From positions 163,126-227,125 of the forward strand of contig NZ_JAMFKN010000007.1 in the NCBI RefSeq assembly GCF_023487995.1: a stretch of 64,000 nucleotides of DNA, in the 5' to 3' direction. This document shows positions 1-8,651 of this stretch, piece after piece (position 1 is the stretch's first letter; every line of letters begins with the position of its first letter). The notes below the pieces were generated by a model. It saw nothing but the letters and a program-made list of their open reading frames with translations. It was not told where the DNA came from and ran no database searches. This DNA is from Thermohalobaculum sediminis (GTDB taxonomy: Bacteria; Pseudomonadota; Alphaproteobacteria; Rhodobacterales; Rhodobacteraceae). A program made the translations under genes and the position numbers.

Positions 1-1
1 G

Positions 2-1381
2 CTTGGGCAGTTCGTCTGGAACCTGCACCCCGACGCGCTGTCAGAATTCGGTGTCTCGCCGGCCGATCTGGGCCTCGGCCCAGCGCTGCCCACCGTCGCG
101 CTTTCGCCCGATGGCCGGCATGTGGTGATCGAAGGCGGGGCCGCGCGCTTCGCCGACGGCGCGGCGCACCCCGACGCCGCCGCCTACCGCGCGCTGCGCT
201 GGCGGGTCGCGCGGTTCGCCGCGGTGCTGGCGCCGCTGGTGCGGATGGCGCCGCCGCGCCTCGGCGTGGGGCTGATGAACCGCGCGGGGCTGCCCGAGCT
301 TCTGGGCCTCGCGCGGCTCGGCCTCGACATCCGCCGCCTTGCCCGCGACGACCGGCGCGAGTTCCTGCGGGTGATCCTGTCGAACGCGGCCGATCTGGTG
401 CTCGACGCGATGCCGGACGGACCCCTGGCCGCGAGCCTCGCCTTCGATGCCGTTCTCGGCTCGCGCACCGGGCCGCGGGCGCCGGGGACGGTGCTGACGC
501 TCATCTACCGCCACCTGCAGGGCGGCGAACGGTATCGCCCCGAGGGCGGGATGGCGGTCCTTGCCGGGCGCCTCGCGCGTGCCGCCGAGGCCCGGGGAGC
601 TGCGATCCGCTATGGCGCGGAAGCGGCGGGGCTGGTGGTCGAGGGCGACCGGGTGCGCGGTCTGCGGCTCGCCTCGGGCGAGGTGATCGGGGCGGGGCTG
701 GTGCTCTCGTCGCTGGGCGCGCTGCCGACGCTGCGGCTTGCCGGGGCCACGCATTTCGACGCCGAGGCCTGCCGGCGCATCCGGCAGGTGCGGGCCGAGG
801 GGACGGCGGGGCGGCTCGACCTGTGCCTTTCGGCGATGCCACGGCTCGAGGGGCTGCCCGCGACGCTGCACCGCGCGCGGCTTTTGCTCGCGCCCTCGGT
901 CGCGGCGCTTGAGGCGGCGTTCGATCCGGTGAAATACGGCGCGGTCCCCGGGGCGCCGGCGGCCGAGATCCTGATCGAGCCCGAGGGCGCGGGCGCGCGG
1001 CTCTCGGCCATCGTGCAGCACCTGCCGCGCGCGCCGGACGGGGGGTGGACCACCGAAGCGCGCGAGGGGGTAATCGGCTCGGTCGTGGCTGCGCTCGCAG
1101 TCCATGCGCCGGGCCTGCCGGATCTGGTTCGCGAGGCGCGGCTGACCACGCCGGCCGAGATCGAGGCCGCAACCGGGGCGCCCGGCGGCCACTGGCACCA
1201 TGCGGAGTTCGCAGCCGACCAGCTTCTGACGCTGCGGCCGGTCAACGGCATGGCGCGGTATGCCACGGGGCTGCCGGGCCTGTGGCTCTGTGGCGCCGCG
1301 GCGCACCCGGGCGGCGATGTCACCGGCCTGCCCGGGCGGAATGCCGCGCTCGCGGCGCTTGGCGCGGGGGTGCGGGCATGA
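2..1381 (+). CDS. FAD-dependent oxidoreductase, phytoene-desaturase-like (5' partial)
   Basis: The reading frame is open from the first bases of the window, so the N-terminus with the expected FAD-binding Rossmann motif lies outside. About 459 residues are visible. The C-terminal part carries the pattern of the CrtI/NAD(P)-FAD oxidoreductase superfamily: GLWLCGAAAHPGGDVTGLPG near the end is the second FAD contact seen in carotenoid desaturase-like and COG1233 proteins. The stop overlaps the start of the following GcvT-like gene by ATGA, so the two are translationally coupled and probably act together, perhaps oxidising a methylated amine whose methyl group is then transferred. The substrate cannot be read from the sequence. 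A true carotenoid desaturase is less likely because no other crt gene is nearby. Confidence 0.8.
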   Translation, partial: LGQFVWNLHPDALSEFGVSPADLGLGPALPTVALSPDGRHVVIEGGAARFADGAAHPDAAAYRALRWRVARFAAVLAPLVRMAPPRLGVGLMNRAGLPELLGLARLGLDIRRLARDDRREFLRVILSNAADLVLDAMPDGPLAASLAFDAVLGSRTGPRAPGTVLTLIYRHLQGGERYRPEGGMAVLAGRLARAAEARGAAIRYGAEAAGLVVEGDRVRGLRLASGEVIGAGLVLSSLGALPTLRLAGATHFDAEACRRIRQVRAEGTAGRLDLCLSAMPRLEGLPATLHRARLLLAPSVAALEAAFDPVKYGAVPGAPAAEILIEPEGAGARLSAIVQHLPRAPDGGWTTEAREGVIGSVVAALAVHAPGLPDLVREARLTTPAEIEAATGAPGGHWHHAEFAADQLLTLRPVNGMARYATGLPGLWLCGAAAHPGGDVTGLPGRNAALAALGAGVRA

Positions 1382-2583
1382 ACCGGATGGCGCGCGAGAC
1401 CGTCTCGCCCCGCCCCCGCCCGGCCAGCCGCGCGGGGCTGATCGGCACGCCCTTCGAGGCGCGGCTGCGCGCGCTCTCGACGGCCGAGGACTGGATGGAC
1501 TGGGCGGGCTGCCTCAGCCCGCGTGCGCTGGGGGCGGTCGAGACCGAGTATTTCGCCATCCGCAACCAGTCGACGCTGTTCGACGTCTCACCAATGCGCA
1601 AATACCGCGTGACGGGGCCCGACGCCGCGCGGGTGATGGACCGCCTCGTCACCCGCGACGTGAGCCGCCTTGCACCGGGGCGCGTGGCCTATGTGTTGTG
1701 GTGCGACGAGGACGGGATGGTGATCGACGACGGGACGCTGTTCCGTCTTGGGGCCGACGATTTCCGGCTGTGCTGCCAAGAGCGCCAACTCGCATGGCTC
1801 AACGACATCGCCTGGGGCTTCGACGCCACCATCGCGGACGAGACGGACGATGTTGCCGCCCTCGCGCTGCAGGGCCCGACCAGCCATGCGGTGCTGGAGG
1901 CGGCGGGGCTCGGCCTGCCCGCGCTGCGCCCCTTCGGCATGGCCGAGCCCGAGCCGGGACTGACGGTCTCGCGCACCGGCTTCACTGGGGATCTGGGCTA
2001 CGAGCTGTGGGTCAGGCCTGAGGGTGCGCTGGCGCTGTGGGACCGGCTGTGGGCCGCGGGGGTCGATCTGGGGTTGCGCGCCATCGGGTATGCGGCGGTC
2101 GATATCGCCCGGATCGAGGCCGGGTTCATCGCGGCGGGGGCGGAGTTCCAGCCGATCCACCGGGCGCTCAGGCCCTCGCGCGGGCGCACGCCCTTCGAGC
2201 TTGGGCTCGGGCACCTGGTCGATCTTGCAAAGCCCCATTTCAACGGGCGCCGGGCGCTGGTGCGTCATGCCAAGGACGGGCCGCGCCGCAGCCTCGTCAT
2301 GCTCGACATCGAGGGCACGAAGCCCGCCGCGGGCGCGATGATCTACCGCCGCGGGCGGCACGAGGTCGGGCACGCCACATCCGCCGTCTGGGCGCCGACC
2401 GCCAAGCGAAACATCGCCTTTGCTGAGATCGAGGCGCGCGCAGCGCTCAGCGCCGGCCTCCGCGCCGAGATCTACACCCTCAAGGAAGGCCGCTGGGAGC
2501 GGACGATGACCCGCGCCACCGTCACCGACCGCGGCGTCTTCCGCCCACCCCGCGCCCGGGCAACCCCGCCCGGCCGCTTCTGA
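1378..2583 (+). CDS. GcvT-family aminomethyltransferase/demethylase
   Basis: This 401-residue protein belongs to the folate-dependent aminomethyltransferase (GcvT/YgfZ/DmdA) superfamily. Typical traits are the N-terminal region with FDVSPMRKYRVTGPDAARVMDRL (residues around 65-85, written here in part), the central TGFTGDLGYELWV motif that lies at the folate pocket, and the C-terminal barrel. Family members move a one-carbon unit from an N-methyl or S-methyl substrate to tetrahydrofolate. The ATG overlaps the upstream flavoprotein stop (ATGA). No glycine-cleavage H or P gene is adjacent, so it is more likely a dedicated demethylase (DmdA- or dimethylglycine-type) than glycine cleavage T protein. 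The substrate is inferred only from the amine-related neighbourhood. Confidence 0.82.
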   Translation: MNRMARETVSPRPRPASRAGLIGTPFEARLRALSTAEDWMDWAGCLSPRALGAVETEYFAIRNQSTLFDVSPMRKYRVTGPDAARVMDRLVTRDVSRLAPGRVAYVLWCDEDGMVIDDGTLFRLGADDFRLCCQERQLAWLNDIAWGFDATIADETDDVAALALQGPTSHAVLEAAGLGLPALRPFGMAEPEPGLTVSRTGFTGDLGYELWVRPEGALALWDRLWAAGVDLGLRAIGYAAVDIARIEAGFIAAGAEFQPIHRALRPSRGRTPFELGLGHLVDLAKPHFNGRRALVRHAKDGPRRSLVMLDIEGTKPAAGAMIYRRGRHEVGHATSAVWAPTAKRNIAFAEIEARAALSAGLRAEIYTLKEGRWERTMTRATVTDRGVFRPPRARATPPGRF

Positions 2584-2621
2584 AGGAGCTTTCGCCGGAA
2601 GCCGAAAGTAGCGTGACGCCG

Positions 2622-4016
2622 ATGAACACCGTGACCTCGCAGAAGACCCCGAACATCTCGCCCGAGACGGTCCAGAAATGGGACAACCGGCATTTCTTCC
2701 ACCCATGGGACACCGTGGGCGGCGAGGATGCCGACCGCATGATCGCGGCCGAGGGCGAGGGCATCCACCTCATAGACCCGGAGGGGCGGCGCTTTATCGA
2801 CGGCCCTGGCGGCATGTGGAACGTGCAGATCGGCTATGGCCGCGCCGAGATGGCCGAGGCGATCGCGGCGCAGGCGCTCAAGCTCGCCTATCACAGCCCC
2901 TGGGCGTTCGCGTCGGAACCCTCGGCACTGCTCGCGCGCCGGCTCGCGGCGATGGCGCCGGGCGACCTCAAGACGGTGTTCTTCTCGACCGGCGGGTCGT
3001 CGGCGGTCGACACGGCGCTGAGGTTCGCGCAGTTCTACAACAACCTGCGCGGCCAGCCCGAGAAGAAGCGCTTCCTCGCGCGCGAAAAGGGCTATCACGG
3101 CTCGACCTATCTCGCCGCCAGCGTGACCGCCAAGGAGCGCGATGGCAACCCGCTCGACACCGAGAAGCGACTGGTGCACTTCCTGCCCAACATCAACCCC
3201 TACATCCGGCCCGAGGGCATGAGCGTCGAGGACTGGTGCGACGCCAAGGTGGCCGATCTCGAGGCCGCGATCAGCGTCTATGGCGCCGAGACCATCGCGG
3301 CCTACATCTCGGAGCCTGTCATGGCCTCGGGCGGCGTGATCGTCCCGCCCGCCGGCTACCACCGCCGGACGCGCGAGATCTGCCGGGCGAACGACATCCT
3401 CTACATCTCGGACGAGGTGGTCACGGCCTTCGGTCGGCTCGGCCACTGGTTCGCGTCCGAGGACGTGTTCGGCATCGTCCCCGACATGATCACCTGCGCC
3501 AAGGGGCTGACCTCGGGCTATTTGCCACTGGGGGCGACGCTCATCTCGGACCGGCTGATGGCCGAGATCTGCGCCCATGGCGGCGAGGACGCGGTGTTCA
3601 AGAACGGCTACACCTATTCCGGCCACCCGGTCTGCTGCGCGGCCGCCCTGAAGAACATCGAGATCATCGAGCGCGAGGGCCTGCTCGAGCATGTCCGGGA
3701 GATCGCGCCCCACTTCCAGGCGCGGCTGCACGATCTCAGGCGCCACCCGATCGTGGGCGACACCCGCGGCATGGGGCTGGTCGGTTGCGTCGAGGGGCGC
3801 CCCGCGCCGGGAATGTCGGAGCGCGAGCGCCTTGCCATCGACGCCGAGTTCGGCGCCCGCGTCGATGCCAGATGCGAGGCGATGGGGCTGATCGTGCGGC
3901 CGCTGATAAACATGTGCGTGTTCTCGCCGCCGCTGATCATCACCCGCCCGCAGATCGACCGGATGTTCGACATCCTCGACAAGGCGATCGGACAGGTCGA
4001 GGCCGAGATGATGTGA
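2622..4016 (+). CDS. Class III (omega) aminotransferase, PLP-dependent
   Basis: The 464-residue protein shows the class III aminotransferase plan: a glycine-rich FFSTGGSSAVDTALR cofactor-phosphate segment, the YISDEVVTAFGRLG aspartate motif and the Schiff-base lysine in CAKGLTSGYLPLGA (Lys294). Such enzymes transaminate amines or beta/gamma-amino acids (putrescine, beta-alanine, taurine types) with pyruvate or 2-oxoglutarate. A GTG nine bases upstream (2613) is an alternative start; neither has a strong ribosome site. Downstream lie a glutamine-synthetase-like gene and a polyamine-type binding protein, an arrangement resembling putrescine utilisation, but the actual amine is not determinable here. 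Confidence 0.88.
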   Translation: MNTVTSQKTPNISPETVQKWDNRHFFHPWDTVGGEDADRMIAAEGEGIHLIDPEGRRFIDGPGGMWNVQIGYGRAEMAEAIAAQALKLAYHSPWAFASEPSALLARRLAAMAPGDLKTVFFSTGGSSAVDTALRFAQFYNNLRGQPEKKRFLAREKGYHGSTYLAASVTAKERDGNPLDTEKRLVHFLPNINPYIRPEGMSVEDWCDAKVADLEAAISVYGAETIAAYISEPVMASGGVIVPPAGYHRRTREICRANDILYISDEVVTAFGRLGHWFASEDVFGIVPDMITCAKGLTSGYLPLGATLISDRLMAEICAHGGEDAVFKNGYTYSGHPVCCAAALKNIEIIEREGLLEHVREIAPHFQARLHDLRRHPIVGDTRGMGLVGCVEGRPAPGMSERERLAIDAEFGARVDARCEAMGLIVRPLINMCVFSPPLIITRPQIDRMFDILDKAIGQVEAEMM

Positions 4017-4056
4017 GGGCGCCTCGGGTGAGGCTGCACCCACACGGGCGATCCCG

Positions 4057-4082
4057 CGGCCCCGGCCCACGCGCCGGGGCCG
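4057..4082. terminator. GC-rich hairpin between convergent genes
   Basis: A perfect 10-bp inverted repeat (CGGCCCCGGC / GCCGGGGCCG) with a 6-base loop sits between the aminotransferase stop and the convergent GFA-like gene. There is no T-run on either side, so it may terminate in both directions weakly or act as an mRNA 3' end. Confidence 0.35.
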
Positions 4083-4197
4083 CTCCCGGACGGCCGACGA
4101 CACCGGCCGCCCCGGGTCCAACCCCGCAGCGGCGCGGCGATGACGGCGTGCGTTCAGATCGGAGCGGGCTGGCCTGCGCGCCGGACAGGCCGCACCC

Positions 4198-4584
4198 TCA
4201 CTCGCGCGGCAGGTCGTCGGCCGTGTCGAACCAGCGGATGCGGCTCTCGCACCAGATGTGCTTGCGGGGCGGCATCGCTTCGGGGTCGTCGAGGCAGCCG
4301 GTGTTGAGCGACACCCCGTCCGCGTCGCGGAACGCAAGCTGCGAGCCGCAGACCGGGCAGAACTCGCGCACGCCCCAGTCGGACGAGCGGTAGACCGCGG
4401 GACGGCCCGCGACATAGCGAAAGCGCGCCTCGGGGAACAGGGCCCATGTCTGCACCGGCCCGCCGGAGGATCGCTGGCACATCCGGCAATGGCAGTAGGC
4501 AGCGTCGAGGGGCGCGCCTTGCGCCTCGAAGCGGCAGGCGCCGCAGAGGCAGCCGCCGGCGTGAATCGCACCCTCGACCATCAT
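4198..4584 (-). CDS. GFA family zinc-binding protein (CENP-V/GFA fold)
   Basis: A 128-residue protein with the cysteine pattern of the glutathione-dependent formaldehyde-activating (GFA) family: GGCLCGACRFE at the N-terminus, CHCRMCQRSSG in the middle and FCPVCGS further on, which together bind two zinc ions. Members are often misnamed; most have no proven formaldehyde activity. The start was set at the ATG of MMVEGAIHAGG because a GAGGG sits just upstream; another ATG at 4605 would overlap the stop of the upstream glutamine synthetase gene. With that gene it forms a short minus-strand transcription unit. A formaldehyde-related role would fit a demethylation locus, but this is inference. Confidence 0.82.
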   Translation of the reverse strand: MMVEGAIHAGGCLCGACRFEAQGAPLDAAYCHCRMCQRSSGGPVQTWALFPEARFRYVAGRPAVYRSSDWGVREFCPVCGSQLAFRDADGVSLNTGCLDDPEAMPPRKHIWCESRIRWFDTADDLPRE

Positions 4585-4588
4585 GCCC

Positions 4589-5950
4589 TCACAGGTACCA
4601 TTCATGCTCGCGCGGCAGGATCTCGGCCATGAAGGCGTCGAACTCGGCGCGCTTTGCCTGGACATAGGCCTCGACATATCGGGCCGAGAAATACTCGGGC
4701 AGCACCGTGGCCCGCTCCATCGCGTCGAGCGCGGACCACAGCGTCAGCGGCAGGCTCGGGTCCACCGCGGCGCCGACATTCCCGGTCGCGACGGGCGTGG
4801 GCTCGAGCCCGCGCGCGAGCCCGTGATGCGCCGCCGCCAGCACAGCCGCCATCACCAGGTAGGGGTTCGCCTCGGCTCCCGCCGCGCGGTGCTCGATGCG
4901 GCGCCCCGGCCCGTCGGACAGCGGCACCCGGAAGGCGACCGAGCGGTTGTTCTCGCCCCAGTCGAGCGTCACCGGCGTGAACTGGTCGGGCGCGAAGCGG
5001 CGATAGGCGTGGAAGCTGGGGGCGAACACCGCCATCGTCTCGGGCAGCATCGCCTGCATGCCGGCGATCACCTGCCCCAGCCGCTCGGCGGCCTTCGGGC
5101 GGGCCGGATCGAAGGCATTGCCGCCGCCCTCGTCCTCGAGGCTCAGGTTGATCTGGAGCCCGCTGCCGGACTGGTCCGCGTAGGGCTTGGACATGAAGGT
5201 CGCGTCCATGCCCCGCGCCCGCGCCACCGCCACCACGGCGCGGCGCATGAGCGCCGCGTGGTCGGCCGCGCGCATCGGGTCGGCCAGATGCGCGAGGTTG
5301 ATCTCGAACTGGCCCGATCCGTATTCCTTCGAGACCGTGGTGACCGGCAGGCCCTGAACCCGGCAGGCGTCCTCGATCGCGTCGATCACCGCGGCGAACT
5401 CGTCGAGCTGCGCCATGCCCAGGACGTGCCCCGCGGCGCCACGCCGGCCCGACACCGGCGAGGCCGGGGGCTGCGGCCCACCCAGCGCCGTGCGCTCGCG
5501 GTCGATGAGGTAGAATTCCAGCTCGACCGCGACGACCGGCCTGAGCCCCAGCGCCTTGAACCGCGCGGCCACGCCCTCGAGGATCGTGCGCGGCTCGTAC
5601 CACAGCGCGCCCTGTGAATCCCGGAAGCGCATCAGCACCTGCGCGCGCGGCTCGGGCGCCCAGGGGACGGGGACCAGCGTGCGCGGCACCGGGCGGCAGG
5701 CCCCGTCCGGGTCTCCGTCCGAGAAGCCCAGCCCGGCCACGTCCCAGCAGGTGCCGCGCGCGTCCGTAAGCTGCATCGCCGCGCACATGGTCGTGCCCTC
5801 GGCGTAGAGCTTGGGGAGTTCCGAGACGGGCAGGCGCTTGCCGAAGGCATTGCCGCTCAGGTCGATCAGGAAGGCATCGACATGGCGGGTCTGGGGGTGG
5901 CGGGCGAGATAGGCCTCGACTTCCGCCTCGGGGCTGCGATCGCGTTGCAC
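4589..5950 (-). CDS. Glutamine synthetase family protein (gamma-glutamylpolyamine synthetase-like)
   Basis: At 453 residues it has the length of PuuA/GlnA3-type ligases, which join glutamate to an amine with ATP. Recognisable blocks are the EVEAYLARHP N-terminus, AVELEFYLID with a metal-binding glutamate, NRSVAFRVP and RRIEHRAAGAEANPYL with the active-site arginines and glutamate. Start: a GTG at 5950 follows GGAGG at ideal distance; longer frames upstream lack this. Odd point: the usual GSGxHxH block reads GSGLQINLSL, so Gln266 and Asn268 replace both histidines, one of which is a metal ligand in classical GSI. It may still be a ligase with altered metal binding or substrate. The neighbouring aminotransferase and polyamine-type transporter favour amine catabolism. 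Confidence 0.85.
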   Translation of the reverse strand: MQRDRSPEAEVEAYLARHPQTRHVDAFLIDLSGNAFGKRLPVSELPKLYAEGTTMCAAMQLTDARGTCWDVAGLGFSDGDPDGACRPVPRTLVPVPWAPEPRAQVLMRFRDSQGALWYEPRTILEGVAARFKALGLRPVVAVELEFYLIDRERTALGGPQPPASPVSGRRGAAGHVLGMAQLDEFAAVIDAIEDACRVQGLPVTTVSKEYGSGQFEINLAHLADPMRAADHAALMRRAVVAVARARGMDATFMSKPYADQSGSGLQINLSLEDEGGGNAFDPARPKAAERLGQVIAGMQAMLPETMAVFAPSFHAYRRFAPDQFTPVTLDWGENNRSVAFRVPLSDGPGRRIEHRAAGAEANPYLVMAAVLAAAHHGLARGLEPTPVATGNVGAAVDPSLPLTLWSALDAMERATVLPEYFSARYVEAYVQAKRAEFDAFMAEILPREHEWYL

Positions 5951-6179
5951 GGATCCTCCGTCGGGTCTGCGGCGACGATCATGGCAGCCGTGTGGCGCCT
6001 CCGCCAGCCCCATGCGCGCCGTCCGCCGCGCCCAGCGCGGGGCTTGTGCGGGATTCTGCTTGTGCCTGCCGCCGACCCTGCTAACCTTTTCGCCGATAAA
6101 GGGAAACGGGTGGGGCGGCGGGTACCTTCGAGGTCAAGTCCGCGTGGCCGGAGCCCGAAGCTGACAGGGAGTTGGAACG

Positions 6180-7241
6180 ATGCAGCCGATCAGCCGGATC
6201 CTCGCCACGACCGCCTTCGCGACGCTCGTCGCGGTCCCAGCCATGGCCGCCGACCCCGAGCTCGTTGTGTTCGACTGGGCGGGCTACGAGGACCCCGAAT
6301 TCTTCAAGGCCTACACCGAGAAGCATGGCGACGTGCCGACCTTCAGCTTCTTCAGCGACGAGGAGGAGGCATTCCAGAAGATGCGCGCGGGCTTCCGCGC
6401 GGACCTCGCCCATCCCTGCTCGCAGTCGGTGGTGAAGTGGCGCGAGGCGGGGCTGATCGAGCCTATCAAGACCGAACTGATCCCGGAATGGGGCAACCTC
6501 ATGGCCGGCTTCAAGGACATGGAGGGCTTCTCGGTCGACGGGAAGTATTACGTCGTGCCGATGGACTGGGGCGCCACGGGGCTGACCTACCGCACCGACC
6601 TCGTGCCGGCCGAGGACGCGGCGACGCTGCAATCCTTCGCCGATCCGAAATATCAGGGCCGCGTCTCGATCCCCGACAACGTGGACGACGCCTACGCGCT
6701 GGGCTTCCTCGCGACCGGCGTCAAGGACTGGACCAAGGCGACCGATGCCGACCTTGCGGCTGCGTCCGACTTCCTGCGCAAGGTGCACCAGAACGTGCGC
6801 GCCTACTGGCAGGACGGCGCCGAGCTCGCGCAGCTCATGGGCTCGGGCGAGGTGGTGCTGTCCTGGGCGTGGAACGAGACGCCGACCACCATGCAGGCCG
6901 AGGGCCAGCCGGTGGCCATGAACCGCGACACGGCGGAGGGATCGTCCACTTGGGTCTGCGGCTATGTCGATCTCAAGGACGGGCAGGGATCGGAGGCCAA
7001 GGCCTACGACTTCATCAACGCCTGGCTCGAGCACCGCACGGCCGAATACATCGTGACCGCGTGGGGTTACGGCCATTCCAACGAGGCGGGGATGAAGGCG
7101 ATCCCGGCCGAGACGCTGGCCGAGATGGGCTTCGACAACTTCGAGGCCTACACCGACAAGACGCTGTGGCAGGCGCCAGTGCCCTCGGCGATGCGCGAGG
7201 CGATGATCGCCGAGTTCGAGAAGATCAAGGCGGGCTTCTGA
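6180..7241 (+). CDS. ABC transporter substrate-binding protein, PotD/PotF type
   Basis: A 353-residue periplasmic protein with a cleavable signal peptide (hydrophobic segment to about Ala23, cleavage before ADPELVV). The mature protein follows the spermidine/putrescine-binding family: VVFDWAGYEDPEFF at the start, MDWGATGLTYRTD and SWAWNETPTTMQAEG in the ligand-binding core. GGGAG lies before the ATG. It is expressed divergently from the glutamine-synthetase-like gene. Its permeases and ATPase are probably those encoded on the opposite strand at 10.9-13.8 kb. Ligand could be a polyamine or another cationic or quaternary amine, since the Rieske oxygenases beside it suggest a methylated substrate. 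Confidence 0.87.
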   Translation: MQPISRILATTAFATLVAVPAMAADPELVVFDWAGYEDPEFFKAYTEKHGDVPTFSFFSDEEEAFQKMRAGFRADLAHPCSQSVVKWREAGLIEPIKTELIPEWGNLMAGFKDMEGFSVDGKYYVVPMDWGATGLTYRTDLVPAEDAATLQSFADPKYQGRVSIPDNVDDAYALGFLATGVKDWTKATDADLAAASDFLRKVHQNVRAYWQDGAELAQLMGSGEVVLSWAWNETPTTMQAEGQPVAMNRDTAEGSSTWVCGYVDLKDGQGSEAKAYDFINAWLEHRTAEYIVTAWGYGHSNEAGMKAIPAETLAEMGFDNFEAYTDKTLWQAPVPSAMREAMIAEFEKIKAGF

Positions 7242-7299
7242 GCCCGACACCGGCGCCGTCCGGGCCGGTCCGGGCGGCGCATGCAGGACGAGGGCGAGG

Positions 7300-8472
7300 A
7301 TGCCCGGAGAGAGCCCCTTCAGAGCCGACTTCAACGGCCTTGCCCGGGCCGAACCCGGGCTGCCGGTTACATGGTATTCCGACCCCGACCACCATGCCCG
7401 CGAGATGCGGGCCATCTTCGGCCACGGCTGGATCGCCTTCTGCCGCGTATCCGACATCGCGCCCGCAAGCTGGCGCGCGGGGCCGGCGGGGCCTGCGAAC
7501 ATCGTGGCGGTGCGCCGGGCGGACGGCACGCTCGCTGCCTTCCACAACGTCTGCCGTCACCGCGGCGCCGAGATTTGCCCGCACGGCGCGGGGCGGCTCG
7601 ATCGCCCGCTCATGGTCTGCCCCTACCACCAGTGGGCCTATGACCTGACGGGCCGCCTGATCGCCACCGGCCCGGCGCGGTCGGTCGAGGGCTTCGTGCG
7701 CGCCGAACACGGGCTGATCCCCGCGGGCGTGGCGGAATGGGGCGGCTTCGTCTTCGTCAACCCCGCGGGCGGCGGGCAGTCCGGATTCGAGGCGGCGGCG
7801 TCGCGCGACCTCGCGCCGATCGCCAACTGGCCGCTGGCCGCGCTCGAGGTGGCGCACCGCGAGGAGATCGAAGTCGCCTGCAACTGGAAGATCTTCTGGG
7901 AGAACTTCAACGAGTGCCTGCATTGCCCTGGCATCCATCCGGCGCTGTGCGATCTGGTGCCGATCTACGGCCGCGGCATCATGGTGCGCGAGGACGACCC
8001 CGACTGGCGGGCCCGCCCCGACGCGCCCGACCCGCGGCTTGCCGGCACGCTGCGCGCAGGGGCCGAGACCTGGGCGGTGGGGGGCAAGGCGCAGGGCGCG
8101 GCCCTGCCGGGCCTGACGGCCGAGGATGTCGCGCGCGGACATACCTTCGGGGTCGCCCTGCCCTCGCTCTATGTCGTGGGCCATGTCGATTACGCCCGCG
8201 CGGTGCGGGTGACGCCGCTGGGCCCCGTGCGCACCCGCCTCACCGCCGAGTGGCTGCTGCCGCCGGGACGCGCAGCCGAGCCCGGCTTCGACCTCGGGCG
8301 CATCGTCGCCTTCGCCCGCCAGGTGATGGCCGAGGACGCCGCTGCCTGCGAGATGAACCAGCGCGGGCTGAGCGCCGCGCCCTTCGCACAGGGCACGCTG
8401 ATGCAGGAGGAATACGAGATCCACGCCTTCCACCGCTGGGTCCGGGAACGGCTGGCGGAGACGGACGGGTGA
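7300..8472 (+). CDS. Rieske-type oxygenase, alpha subunit (amine-demethylase-like)
   Basis: The 390-residue protein has a Rieske [2Fe-2S] domain with CRHRG (Cys85, His87) and CPYHQW (Cys107, His110), then the mononuclear iron site NFNECLHCPGIHP. This is the layout of oxygenases such as the glycine betaine, carnitine and stachydrine demethylases and of aromatic ring hydroxylases. It lies 58 bases after the binding-protein gene and is probably cotranscribed with it. No reductase gene (ferredoxin-NAD(P)H type) is present in the window, so electrons must come from elsewhere. The last about 65 codons are duplicated in a relic at 9.9-10.1 kb. Substrate unknown. Confidence 0.87.
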   Translation: MPGESPFRADFNGLARAEPGLPVTWYSDPDHHAREMRAIFGHGWIAFCRVSDIAPASWRAGPAGPANIVAVRRADGTLAAFHNVCRHRGAEICPHGAGRLDRPLMVCPYHQWAYDLTGRLIATGPARSVEGFVRAEHGLIPAGVAEWGGFVFVNPAGGGQSGFEAAASRDLAPIANWPLAALEVAHREEIEVACNWKIFWENFNECLHCPGIHPALCDLVPIYGRGIMVREDDPDWRARPDAPDPRLAGTLRAGAETWAVGGKAQGAALPGLTAEDVARGHTFGVALPSLYVVGHVDYARAVRVTPLGPVRTRLTAEWLLPPGRAAEPGFDLGRIVAFARQVMAEDAAACEMNQRGLSAAPFAQGTLMQEEYEIHAFHRWVRERLAETDG

Positions 8473-8651
8473 CGGATCGACCGGGGGGATGCCTCCACCC
8501 CGGAGCTATATTCCAGGAATTCCGGGCGGCTTCTCCAGGCTACAAGTGGGCACCAACTTTATCTGTTCTGTATAAAACGCAAGCGAATCCGAGACTCCGA
8601 CGATCATTTCCTTTTAAATAGACTGAGGAATTTGTTCGAAGAGGCAGCACA
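8473..8651. other. AT-richer junction and promoter region
   Basis: Composition changes abruptly about 40 bases after the Rieske stop: runs such as CTTTATCTGTTCTGTATAAA and CCTTTTAAATAGACTG are far richer in A+T than the neighbours. The segment probably carries the promoter of the PanE-like gene and marks the left edge of imported DNA. I see no inverted repeat or target duplication that would identify the element. Confidence 0.4.

Noticed and set aside
41..1306. Minus-strand open frame opposite the first flavoprotein
   Set aside because: Arg/Pro-rich translation with no motif; the plus-strand frame has the FAD motif and couples to the next gene.
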